Positions 21,598 to 31,402 of a stretch of DNA of 64,000 nucleotides are shown here, one piece after another. The position numbers were made by a program, and so were the translations under genes. The stretch comes from Muscardinus avellanarius (Eukaryota > Chordata > Mammalia > Rodentia > Gliridae). The notes under the pieces were generated by a model that was not told the DNA's origin, ran no database searches, and was given only the letters and a program-made list of their open reading frames with translations. The stretch covers positions 79,762,211 through 79,826,210 of the forward strand of contig OY726569.1 of the NCBI GenBank assembly GCA_963383645.1, given 5' to 3'. Each line of letters opens with the position of its first letter. Within the stretch, counting starts at the first letter, position 1.

Positions 21598-21970
21598 TGC
21601 TGTAGTTCAAATATCTCCTTCAACACTTATGTTGAAATTTAATTTTTGTTGTAACAGTACCAAGAACTGGGACCTTTAAAAAGTGATTAGTCATGAGGGC
21701 TCTGTTCCGATGGATGGATTAATGCAGTTATCCCTGAGCCAGTTCGTTAATGCCGAAACAGACTCCTGAGAAATAGGATGAGTTAGCCTTTTTTCCTCTG
21801 TCTCGCACATGCTTTCGTGCCTTTTTGGTATGTTATGACAGAGGATAAAAGCTGTTTCCAGATGCTCTTGGACTTCTCAGTCACCAAAACCACAAACAAA
21901 TAAACTTGTATTGTTTATAAATTATTCAGAGTCAGGTATTCTGTTAGGGCACTGGAAAACGGACCAAGAC
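21598..21970 (+). mobile_element. MaLR-type LTR remnant
   Basis: The LTR-like 5' side (ttcaaatatctccttcaaca) continues to aaataaacttgtattgttta and a 3' end near actggaaaacggaccaagac. Confidence 0.6.
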
Positions 21971-21999
21971 AGTGCTCCTTCCTCATTCCCTTGGGCTTT

Positions 22000-22055
22000 A
22001 TCAATCAGTGGATGCTGGCTCAATTTAATCAACCAGTGGATGCTGGCTCAATTTC
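22000..22055. repeat. 28-bp tandem duplication, two copies
   Basis: 22000-22027 and 22028-22055 differ at only two positions. The unit contains cagtggatgctggctcaa. Confidence 0.95.
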
Positions 22056-22103
22056 CAATGGTTAACACCTACATTCTTCCATCTGAGGGCTCTCTCTAAC
22101 CAC

Positions 22104-22200
22104 CATATATATACACATACATACATATATGCATGTGTGTATACATACACATATACTTATATGTGTATGTATATGTGTGTATACATGTGTGTGTATGTAT
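22104..22200. repeat. TA/TG/CA microsatellite with a long hairpin
   Basis: In this compound tract, bases 22140-22155 and 22158-22173 are exact reverse complements (16 bp) separated by two bases. Confidence 0.9.
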
Positions 22201-22204
22201 TGGA

Positions 22205-22350
22205 GAATTGTAGTTTTCTTGCTAGTATTTACCTGCTTCCTCCTAGGGATAGGCAGCAAGTCCCATGAGGGGAAGGACACAGCTTATTCACTGTGGTGTC
22301 TCAGAACCTGGTGCATACTAGAAGCCAAACCAATACTTGTGCTGAATTGA
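22205..22350 (+). mobile_element. L2 LINE 3' fragment
   Basis: The typical end pattern is present: agtcccatgaggggaaggac, then gtgtctcagaacctggtgca, then a degraded tail. Confidence 0.6.
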
Positions 22351-22371
22351 ATTTTATAGACAATGAGAAAT

Positions 22372-22640
22372 GTATGTTTGTTTTTAGTTGCCATAACAAA
22401 ATAGGCAAGGCTGGGTACTTTACAAAGAAGAGGTTTTTTTAGCTTACAGTTTTGGAGCCCGTAAGTCGAAGATTGGATGGCCCCATCAGTTCAGAGTCCA
22501 GTGAGGGTCTCGCAGGCAGATGGATCCTGGTGGGTGAGCATTTGAGAGCGGTGGCATGGTGGAACAGGAAGCCACAGTGGGAGGGGCCAGTGGATCTAAA
22601 CTCCAATACCCTTGCCTTTGGGGAACTCACTCAAACCAAA
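22372..22640 (-). mobile_element. MaLR-type LTR remnant
   Basis: Reverse pattern: ttgccataacaaaatagg, ctgggtactttacaaagaag, agcttacagttttggagcc. It is truncated at the far side. Confidence 0.65.
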
Positions 22641-22651
22641 GGAAGAACTGT

Positions 22652-22838
22652 TAAAGAGTTTAGCCATTAGTGGGGCGTGGTGGGGCACGCTTGTAATCCC
22701 TGCGCATGGGAGGCAGAGGCAGGAGGATTGCGCGGGTTCAAAGCCAGCCTTGCTGGCTTGAGAGACCCTGTTTCCAAATAAAAATATAAAATAGGTCTGG
22801 GAGTGTAGCCCGGAGAAGGGTTCCATTCCCAATACCAA

Positions 22839-22873
<35 letters not shown>

Positions 22874-22888
22874 AGAGTTTAGCCATTA
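22652..22888 (+). mobile_element. B1-dID SINE, type III, perfect 18-bp TSD
   Basis: The duplication taaagagtttagccatta lies at 22652-22669 and 22871-22888. The arms aagccagc ctt gctggctt are perfect, and the tail is (AAAT)n of about 36 bp. Confidence 0.95.
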
Positions 22889-23104
22889 CCGGGCATGGTG
22901 GCACATGCTTGCAATCCTAGTGCTTGAGAGACTGAGACAGGAGGATAGCACAGGCTCAAAGCCAGCCTCATCTACTTAGGCTCTCAGCAACTTAGTGAGA
23001 CCCTATTTCCAAAAACCGTATAAAATAGGTCTGGGAGTATAGCCTGGAGGTAGAAAAGCCCCTGGATTCCACTCCCAGTACAAAAAAAAAAAAAAAAAAA
23101 AAAA
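22889..23104 (+). mobile_element. B1-dID SINE, type II
   Basis: Starts at the very base after the preceding SINE's target duplication, so the type III copy landed at the 5' edge of this older one. The A tail is about 23 nt. Confidence 0.9.
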
Positions 23105-23578
23105 TTAGCTAACCTAGACCTGAAGATGAGTATTTTATTTTTCATTAAGACTAAATAACCTGATGACAGTTATGAAGATCACATTGGAGGAAGTGGAGCT
23201 AGAGAGTTACTCAGAGACAGTCATGTTTTGGGCTTGTGCTGGAAAGGGCTGGGACCAGAAGTGGACGTGGGGGTGTGAAGGAAAGGCCATGGGGACGGGA
23301 CTGGGCACCAGTGGAGGGTGGGCTGGAGAGGAGACCGGGGGTAGATGAAAGCAGAAGGGGACGCTTAGACGGCTTTCTAGTCTTCGGCCTTGATAAGGTT
23401 TATGATAATTTCCACAGAAGTATGTCATTATGGCTCTTTTGGCCAAAACAGATTATAATTGGCCTGTTTTGTATTGTCGAGGAGTTACAGATCTCTACTA
23501 TAGTTCCTGTGAGGAGAAGGAATAGTGAGGGAGGGAGGGACTGGAAAGGAGTTATCCAAAAGCAAAAGTGTATTATGG
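23105..23578. other. unclassified sequence
   Basis: GA-rich text without a recognisable gene or repeat. The 118-codon frame at 23236-23592 is low complexity and unlike any family I know. Confidence 0.4.
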
Positions 23579-24250
23579 TCTGTGATGGCTAATTTTATGT
23601 GTCAAGACACCTGGAGCGAAATCCACCAGAAGGCTGGGTAATGGGCACGAGGAGAGAATGCCCAGATGTGACATAAGATTCCAAATCAGGAATCCAGAGG
23701 AGGTTGAGCGAGAAGGACAGATTGATTTAAAAGTTTGGGACTGTTCTTGCATCGCCTGCTGAAGTTTCCGTGTATTTTAAAGCCCTGACTCAAGCCGGGC
23801 GTGGTGGCGCACGCTTGTAATCCCAGCATTTGGGAGGCTGAGACAGGAGGATCGTGGTTTGGGGACAGCTCCAGTTACTTAGTGAGGCCCTTTGCAACTC
23901 AGTGAGACCCTGTTAAAATAAAGAATAAAAAAATAGAGTTGGGGGTGTAGCTCAGAGGTAGAATGCCCCGGGGTTCCATCCTCAGTCCTGCAAAAATAAA
24001 TAAATAAGTAAATAAATTAATTAATTAAAATCAAATGAAAGCCCAGACTCCATAGTTCCATCAGACAGGCTGCATTGAAGGGTCCAAGATATATTTCTGC
24101 ACATTCTTTGGGAGATGTAAACAAGAGTTTCACAATCCTCCTAGATGATTCCCATCCTTAAGAAGCCTTCTTCTGAGACAGGAGAGTTCGTATTGATTCT
24201 GTTCTTGAAGAGCCCACCCGTCCTCTGAATTCTGCCTGGGTCTTATCAAG
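23579..24250 (+). other. old repeat fragment, family uncertain, split by a SINE
   Basis: The opening gtgatggctaattttatgtg is characteristic of an old mammalian LTR- or transposon-type repeat. The remainder (24051-24250) is not certain to belong to it. Confidence 0.35.
23779..24050 (+). mobile_element. B1-dID SINE, type I, TSD with one mismatch
   Basis: aaagccctgactc (23779) and aaagcccagactc (24038) flank a full copy whose tail is a TAAA/TTAA run. Confidence 0.95.
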
Positions 24251-25111
24251 GTTACTTCTACAGACTCTCTCTGAAAACAGTAGCTTCAGATCTTCTCCCG
24301 CAGTTGACCTTGACTCCTGAAAGCAGCCAGTCTCCTGTCAGCTCTGTGATGACTGGAGATGACCTCACAGGGTCCCACCTGGATGGGGGCGGCTGACCTG
24401 TGTAGACCAGGTATGCAGGCAGTCGTGTAAAGACTGTTTTGGTCCCTCTGTGGGCCCGTCCCACGCAGCCTGAGCTCTGAGGTTGCCCCGCATTGCCTCT
24501 GGGCTCTGGTGCCAAGACAAGGATTCTTAGGCACAAAGGAGATTTCGGGGAAGTGTCCGGGCTCATAGTTTGTTGGAGGGTTAGAGAAGCAGGCTTGGAA
24601 AATGGCCAGGAGCAAGGCACAGAGCACACTGAAGTCTTTCAACTGGGTCAGGCTGACCCTGAACTGTCGCCCCAGCTCCTGGCCTCCAAAGTATGTTCAC
24701 CTCTGCCGCCAGATCACTGATTACGGCTTTCTCAAGTGCCGCTGCCTGAGCGCTCTGCCGCCGGCACTCATTCGGGTCTCAAATCCCAGTGGCAGGCCTG
24801 GGTAGCCAAGCAGAGGCCTTGTGCCCAGGCCTGGGCAGTATGGAGGAGGGCAAAGGAGCCTCTCCTCGCTTCCGCTTCTGGTGGGAGTAGGAGTGGGGAG
24901 GGACCACCAAAGCACACAACGGGGCACTGGCTGTGCCGGGACCATCAAAACCTCCCATGCATCTCCACTCTGCAGAGCATCGGGTGCGTCTGCGACCCTG
25001 CCTACTTCTTCATTCATGTTCTTGGTTGGAGATCAAGGGAGCCAGGACCACATCATCACTGGACACCTGGAGGGTTCCAGAGAGAAGGAAGTACCCGCTT
25101 CCTGGGCCTCT
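24251..25111. other. unclassified, GC-moderate
   Basis: No repeat is recognised. A minus-strand frame at 24286-24642 reads like a signal peptide at its start, but that start is TTG and there is no gene context. Confidence 0.4.
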
Positions 25112-25325
25112 TTTTGTTTTGTTTTGATTTGTTTTGTTCTGGGGATTGCACCCAGGGGCATTCTACCTTTGAACTACACCCCTAAGCCTTTTTTATTTTT
25201 TGTTTTGAAACAGAATCTTGATAAGTTGCTGAGAGCCTTGCTAAGTTTTTAAGGCTGACCTCGAACTGTGATCCTCCTGTCTCAGCCTCCCAAATACCGG
25301 GATTACTGGTGTGTGCCACCATGCG
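25112..25325 (-). mobile_element. B1-dID SINE
   Basis: TTTTG-rich reversed tail, ID half, linker and B1 half. Moderately diverged. Confidence 0.85.
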
Positions 25326-25630
25326 CCACTTGCGTGAGACTCTTAGTAGCTGACTCTGGGGCCGGGGCGGATCCACAGCCAGGTATGCTGTCAGGCAACC
25401 AGAGCCAAGATTCAACACATGGGGACGCCAGCCTTCCCCAGACATCACCCTGGGAGGACTGAGGCTACAGAACGATTTTAGGCATTAACTTTGAAAGCAA
25501 GATGGATGACTATTTACTTGTGTTGGGTGCGATACTATCTGTCCCCTTACAGCAAGTGGTGGGCATATATATGTAGGTTCTTATGGATTATATGCATCTT
25601 TTTGTATATTTGACGAAGGAGTTTTATCTT
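25326..25630. other. unclassified sequence
   Basis: Nothing recognisable seen. Confidence 0.4.
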
Positions 25631-25636
25631 ATTATT

Positions 25637-26056
25637 TTTATTTTGGTACTGGGGATTTAACCCCGGGGCATTTTACCTCTGTGCCACATCTCCAGCCCTT
25701 TTTATTTTTTAATTTAATTTAATTTTTTTTTTGTGGTCCTGGGGGTGGAACCCAGGGGCTTTTCTACCTCCGGGCTACACCCCCAGACCTATTTTATAAT
25801 TTATTTAGAAACAGGGTCTCACTAAGTTGCTGAAAGCCTCACTAAGTAGCTGAGGCTGGCTTCAAACTCGTGCAATCCTCCTGTCTCAGCTTCCTAAGTG
25901 CTGGGATTACAGGCTTGCGCCACCATGCCCAGCTTTAGTTTTTATTTTGAAGCAGGGTCTTGAGTTGCTCAGGGTGTCACCAAGTTGCTAAGGCTGGCCT
26001 CAAACCTTCAATCCTCCAATCTCAGCCTCTCAGTACTAGGATTACCATGCCCAGCC
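25637..26056 (-). mobile_element. outer B1-dID SINE, split in the linker
   Basis: The ID half at 25637-25700 and the B1 half at about 25936-26056 enclose a complete type II SINE of the same orientation. Confidence 0.8.
25725..25935 (-). mobile_element. B1-dID SINE, type II, inner copy
   Basis: Complete type II element. Its poly-T begins within the outer SINE's A/T linker. Confidence 0.9.
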
Positions 26057-26131
26057 AGAAAGAGTTTTTAAACATACAATTGTAATATAGTAAATGTTTT
26101 CCTTAGGTTTGGAAAAGCCCTATAAGATAGG

Positions 26132-26345
26132 AACTTCCAGCTGGGTATGGTGGCACATGCCTGTAATCCCAGTACTTGAGAGGCTGAGTCAGGAGGATTG
26201 CAGGTTTGAGGCCCCCCTCAGCAATTTAGTGAGCAACTCAGTGAGACCTTGTTTTAAAATAAAAAATACACAGGGCTGGGGGTGTAGCTTGGAGGTAGGA
26301 CACTCCTGGGTTCAAATCCTACCACCAGAGAAAAAGAAAATAAAA
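26132..26345 (+). mobile_element. B1-dID SINE
   Basis: B1 half, AAAT linker, ID half (gtgtagcttggaggtaggac) and an A-rich tail with G interruptions. Confidence 0.9.
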
Positions 26346-26443
26346 AAGATGGGGTCTTTCTGAGGGCAGGGGCTGTTTTTTAAACTTTCTTTTTTTGGTA
26401 CAAAGTAATTGGCACATAGCAAGCACTCAATAAGTGCTTGTTT

Positions 26444-26638
26444 CTGGGTGTGGTGGTGCACACCTGTAATCCCAGCACTTGGGAGGCTGAGGCAGGAGGG
26501 TCACAGGTTCAAAGCCAGCCTTGGCAACTGAGCGAGGCCCTCAGCAACCTAGGGAGACCCTGTTTCAAAATAAAGAAATTAAAGAAGGTTGGGGATGTAG
26601 CTCAGAGATAGAATACCCCTGGGTTCAATCCTCAGTAC
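26444..26638 (+). mobile_element. B1-dID SINE ending in (CA)n
   Basis: Full copy inserted in the L2/MIR end; agtgctt is repeated on both sides. Confidence 0.9.

Positions 26639-26684
<46 letters not shown>
26639..26684. repeat. (CA)n microsatellite at a SINE tail
   Basis: About 23 uninterrupted CA units follow the ID half directly. Confidence 0.95.
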
Positions 26685-26686
<2 letters not shown>

Positions 26687-26712
26687 GCTTATTGGATGAA
26701 TGCAGCCTGCAG

Positions 26713-27446
26713 TTGTGTGAGGTCAGTATCATGGAGCCGGGGCACTGAGCAGCTGAGTGTGGGTTGCTTGGAGGAGAGAAGGCTGAAGTTCCTCAGGTGG
26801 GGGCTTCGTGAGGGCGCGGCTGCAGGCCAGCCCTGCTGAAGCCCTCATTGGTCATTCCGTACTCTCACAGACCCCAGCCTTTCTTGCAGGAGGGTGGGTC
26901 ATGTGACTGAATTCTGACCAGTGGGGTGAGTGGGGGCTCCATGCACGTCTAGGGCAGACCCCTAAAGCCTCCTCAGTGACCAGTCACACCCTCTTTCCTC
27001 TGCTGGCCAGACTGGAGGCCTCCAGCCCAGCCTTAGGAGATAACAGTGCTGCTTCTTGTTGGTCTGTGGCAGGAGTGAGAGATAGACCTATATTGCATTA
27101 AGCCCTGGAGATCTGAGGTTGCCACAGAGAGGCAGTAGCCAGTGTTACCAGACAGCTCATTTGGCCTTGAGAGGGAGACCAGAACTTTGCATCACCAGGG
27201 AGGGCTGAGTCCTGGTACAGCTTACTTCCCACAGAGCGAAAGCCAACTTGTACTTACAGGCACAGGGCAGCTGGGAAGGAGAGCGTATCGGCAGGGAAGA
27301 TATCCCCTTCTAAGCATGAGGGTTTACGGGGACAGGGAAAGCCAAGCGGACAGTTGGAATGAGGTCAGCTCTGGGGTCTGGAGTCTGTCCTTACAGAAGT
27401 GGCTGCTTAAGACATGAGGGGGATGGCCAACTTGAAGAAGAGTGTT
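26713..27446. other. unclassified sequence
   Basis: No gene or repeat recognised. Confidence 0.4.
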
Positions 27447-27768
27447 ATGGTTTGGATTTAAATGTCCCTGAAGGCTCCTGTGTTAATCTATGCAGCCATG
27501 TTTGGAGGCAGGATATGGCTGGCGATGAGCACCCAGGGTCATGGCTGGGGACAGCGTTTTCTCTCTCCCCTGCCACCAGAAGATGACAACAAGCTCTCAG
27601 CCTGTCTCTGCTCCCTACCACGATGCCCTGAGGACCAACAGCCATGGCTCCTGCTTGAAAGTTGACCTAATGTGGTCTGAAATCTCCAGAACTGTGAGCC
27701 CCAAACAAAATGCTCCTTCCTTTAAGTGTGTGGGTCATAGGGGTGAGAATACTGATCAAAACAAAGAG
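27447..27768 (+). mobile_element. MaLR/MT-type LTR remnant
   Basis: 5' landmark gttatggtttggatttaaat and 3' landmark ctccagaactgtgagcccca frame an old LTR in forward orientation. Confidence 0.65.
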
Positions 27769-28339
27769 TGCATGATGGGAAAATGGTGTGGGGGCCAGGA
27801 CTGATGACAGCAGGAGAATGAGCTGGGATGGTGGGTATGAACAGGGGGAGGAATTGCTTATCAAGAACCACAAGCCAAGGCAGAGAGAGTGCCGTAGGAA
27901 GTACAGGTCATGTAGTAAAGAGAGTGTACTTTCTACATTGAAGAGAGTTGAGAAAGACCTTACTTCTCCAAGGACCGAGACTAATCAAGAAGAAAGGTCA
28001 TACCTCGCTTAAGTATGGAAATAGAGAGGAGCCAAAGAGGGAAATCTACCAGCTCTACCATACAGAAAGCTGCTGGCTCCATGACGGCTGGCAGGCACAT
28101 AGCAGTAGCTGGGCCATCTTGCCTCACCAGGCATTCCTCTGAGTGATTGGCACTCAGGAATGGGGGAAGCTGCTTTCAGATGTCTGTGGCTTGAGATAGG
28201 AGAGAGAGGAGGACAAAGGATGGGTAGCATGAGGTCTCTGAATACAAAGGGGCCAAAGCCCAGCTAAATTTGGGTATAATTTCATGACTCTGCTAAATTT
28301 GGGCTTAATTGCCAAAGTGACCTCATCCTGTAACAGAAT
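27769..28339. other. unclassified sequence
   Basis: A short near-repeat (gctaaatttggg) occurs at about 28263 and 28293; nothing else is recognised. Confidence 0.4.
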
Positions 28340-28570
28340 CGGCTGAGGTCCAGCGGGTTACCCCAGTTACACTCTGCAGTTCCTCTGGTTCTGTGAGTAT
28401 GGAGTACAGGCAAGCTGCCCTACCGCGCACCAGCTGTGTGGGTGTAGGCATATGTAATCTTACTCAGCCTCAGTTTCTTTATCTGTTAAATGGGACTTAA
28501 ATAGTTCCTACCTCAAAGTACAACTGGAGGTATTAAATTCAGCAACATTCTGTAATGCATGGAAAACTCA
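28340..28570 (+). mobile_element. MIR SINE
   Basis: The core ctcagcctcagtttctttat followed by ctgttaaatgggacttaaat and a degraded 3' part. Confidence 0.8.
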
Positions 28571-28769
28571 TGATGCAAACTAAGAGACTTACTAAATGAT
28601 AGCTTAGTCTTTTTTTTTTGTAGCTTCAATTTAGGGGCTCTAGAGATAAGTATTATTAACTGGCAATTTGTACTTTGCCTTTTACAAAAAGCTTTCACAT
28701 ATATCAAATAATCCTTTGGTTTTGAGCATTCGCTTCTTAGTTAACATTGGTATAGTAATAGAGCCATGC

Positions 28770-29039
28770 TGATATTTTCTTTTCTATTTTTTATTTATTT
28801 ATTTATTTTTGGTGGTACTGGGGGTGGAACCCAGAGGCTTTCTACCTCCGGGCTATGCTCCCAGACCTTTTTTTTTTTTTTAATATTTTTTTATTTGGAA
28901 ACAGGGTCTCACTAAGTTGCTGAGAGCCTCACTAAGTAGCTGAGGCTGGCTTTGAACCCATGCGATCCTCTTGTCTCAGCCTCCCAAGTGTGGGGATTAC
29001 AAGGGTGCGCCACCACGCCTGGTTTTGATATTCTCTTTT
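28770..29039 (-). mobile_element. B1-dID SINE, type II, with TSD
   Basis: tgatattttctttt (28770) and tgatattctctttt (29026) flank a full minus-strand copy with a TTTA tail and a T-rich linker. Confidence 0.95.
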
Positions 29040-29048
29040 AATTTAATT

Positions 29049-29110
29049 TTTTTGTGGTACGAGGATTGAGCCCAGGGGCATTCTATATCCAAGCAATATT
29101 CCTAGCCATT

Positions 29111-29153
<43 letters not shown>

Positions 29154-29271
29154 TTAAAGCAGAGTCTCACTAGATTGCTGAGAATCTCGCTGAAACTGGT
29201 CTTGAGCCTGTAATCCTCCTGTCTCAGCCTCCAAGTACTGGGATTACACGCATGTGCTGCCATGCTCGGCT
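29049..29271 (-). mobile_element. B1-dID SINE with a (TTTA)n-expanded linker
   Basis: The ID half and B1 half are separated by about 48 bp of TTTA units (29111-29158) in place of the usual linker. Confidence 0.85.
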
Positions 29272-29871
29272 AGCCTAGCTAATTTAGCTTCCTAACTTCT
29301 GGAATTATAAACATGCATTTAAAGAGGAGCAGCCCTGTGATGATGGTAATTCACATCTTCAGTGGTCCCTTCCAGCGGTAAAGAGAGCATCCCTTTCCCC
29401 AGACCAAAGCCCAGGCCTGACTATCATTGGTTCGTACGAGCTCATGAACCTATCCTTGGACCAAGTGCTGTGGGGAGGAGAGTAAATGTGTTCACTGGCT
29501 GAGAGCCAGGCCAGGTGCTCCACGCTGGAGTCAGGGTAGGACTGTATCTGAAGCTTTGAGACTGAGGAGAGCCCATTCTTCAGGGGAGATGGGAGAGTTG
29601 TTCCTGAAAATAGCATGAATACAACCTACGTAGCGGCAATAGCAACTATTCCTGAGGATTGTGCTCTGCTAGAAGGATGGGGTCTCAGTTGGCTTTTTCA
29701 ATATGTTTTCCTGTTTCTCTAGTATAGAAATGTACTATTTACAATCTTTGGGTCTTAGCTCCGTGGGTAGAGGCTGGACAGCTGCAGCCACCTTGGCACC
29801 AGAGAGGTTAAAAGGTCAAGAGTCTGCTACAGAGAGAGAAAAAGCATTTGACCCAGGTCTGTTACAGATAT
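29272..29871. other. unclassified sequence
   Basis: No gene or repeat recognised. Confidence 0.4.
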
Positions 29872-30070
29872 TTTGGTGTGTAGAATCTGTTCTAAACGCT
29901 TTCCTGGATAATCCCATTTTATCATCCTTACAGCCACTACCAAGAGCAGCGCTGCTATTACTGGTCTCCATGTTGCAGAGGAGAAAAGTGAGGCTCACAG
30001 GGGTTAAAGAATTTTTCCCACTCAAGGACACATGCTGGTAGGTGCCGCCTCAGGAACTCGATCTGAGTGG
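29872..30070 (-). mobile_element. MIR SINE
   Basis: Landmarks: tctgttctaaacgctttcct, cccattttatcatccttaca, gaggctcacaggggttaaag. Confidence 0.8.
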
Positions 30071-30299
30071 TTTGGTTTCTAGGCTTCCAAAGACTGACCC
30101 CTCCGGGAAACTGAGGCAGAACTTGGTAGACATTGGCTTTTGGGTGAGAAATTCTTGAAAGGCACACCTCATAAGGAACTGCTATATTGGTATGAGACTC
30201 TGAAAACAATCTTTAATAGGCAGCCCTCAGGACAACCATGGGGTCCTGGCAGCAACTTCTACAATAGCAATTTCTGGAAAATTCAAATCATACCAAACT

Positions 30300-30527
30300 C
30301 CTCCTCCTCTTTTTTTTTTTTTTTTTGTGGTACTGGGGATGGAACCCAGGGGCATTCTACCTCTGAGCTACATCCCCAGCTCTATTTTATTATTATTTAT
30401 TTTGAAACAGGGTCTCACTGAGTTGCAAAGGACCTCACTAGGTAGCGAGGCTGTCCCGTGAACCACAATCCTCCTGTCTCAGCCTCCCAAATGCTGGGAT
30501 TACAAGTGTGCACCACCGCTCCCGGCT
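30300..30527 (-). mobile_element. B1-dID SINE, type I
   Basis: About 18 T, a well-preserved ID half, an ATT-type linker and the B1 half. Confidence 0.9.
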
Positions 30528-30633
30528 CTTCTTATTCCCTCCTCCTCCTTCTCTACCTCCTCCTTCTCTACCTCCTCCTTCTCTTCCTCCTCCTCCTCCT
30601 CCTCCTCCTCCTCCTCCTCCTCCTCTTCCTTCT
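30528..30633. repeat. (CCT)n pyrimidine tract
   Basis: About 100 bp of CTC/CCT/TCT units on the plus strand, lying at the tail side of the next minus-strand SINE. Confidence 0.95.
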
Positions 30634-30832
30634 TTGTATTGAGGATTAAACCCATGGCATTCTACCTTCAAGCTACAGACCCAGCCCTATTTTTTTATTC
30701 TTTATTTTGAAACAAGGTCTCAGTAAGTTGCAGAGGTACTCACTAAGTAGCTGAGGCTGTCGGTGAGCTGCTGATCCTCCTGTCTCAGCCTCCTAAGTTC
30801 TGGAATTATAAGCATGCACCACCACGCCCAGC
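30634..30832 (-). mobile_element. B1-dID SINE, type I
   Basis: ID half, linker and B1 half. Its tail position is occupied by the CCT tract. Confidence 0.85.
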
Positions 30833-30835
30833 TTA

Positions 30836-30837
<2 letters not shown>

Positions 30838-30875
<38 letters not shown>

Positions 30876-30994
30876 TATTATTATTATTTTGAAACAGGTT
30901 ATCACTAAGTTGCTGAGGCTGGCCTCGAACCTGCAATCTTCATGTCTCAGCCTCTAAACTTCTGGGATTACAGGCAGTTATGTGCTGTACCTGG
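30838..30994 (-). mobile_element. B1 half with (TTA)n in place of the ID half
   Basis: A TTA/TTATT run at 30838-30888 leads into the linker and a B1 half; no ID half is seen. Confidence 0.8.
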
Positions 30995-31179
30995 TTCTGT
31001 ACCAAACCCTTAGAGAGATAATGGTAACCCATGGCCTCCTCCCTCCCCTTCACTTTCTACTGAGCTTAGACACCCCGCCCCCAAGCTCCTCATGAACTCC
31101 GTACTGTGGAGGCAACCCACTCACTCCTGTGCTGGGGCTCGGCTCTGTGGATTCCATTGGGGTAGCCTTATTTGTCCCT

Positions 31180-31402
31180 CCAGATGGGATGGCAGCCTCT
31201 GATCCCCTCATCTGCCTTTATTTTTATTTATTTTTTTCACAGTACCTGATTGATGTTGTTTGTGTATTTCTGCCTACCCTAGCACAATGGAAGGGCTGAA
31301 GGGAGAGAATTTAATTGTGTTCAGAGCTGGATCCCCAGAGCCTAGAACAGTACTTGGCATATCACAAGTGCTAATAAATATTTGTTGAATGGATTCCTGA
31401 TT
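31180..31402 (+). mobile_element. L2 LINE 3' end
   Basis: The diagnostic end is clear: gctggatccccagagcctag, aacagtacttggcatatcac, ctaataaatatttgttgaat. Confidence 0.85.

Larger units (their letters stand above)
26385..26712 (+). mobile_element. L2/MIR-type 3' end, split by a SINE
   Basis: The stretch ttggcacatagcaagcactcaataa stops at gtgctt and resumes at 26685 with agtgcttattggatgaatg. A B1-dID SINE and its CA tail lie between. Confidence 0.65.

Noticed and set aside
20905..22640. Possible endogenous provirus with internal genes
   Set aside because: Only LTR-like pieces are seen. No gag, pol or env-like reading frame lies between them.
24286..24642. 118-codon minus-strand frame starting with a signal-peptide-like stretch
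   Set aside because: Its first codon is TTG, not ATG, and there is no supporting promoter, splice site or known similarity.
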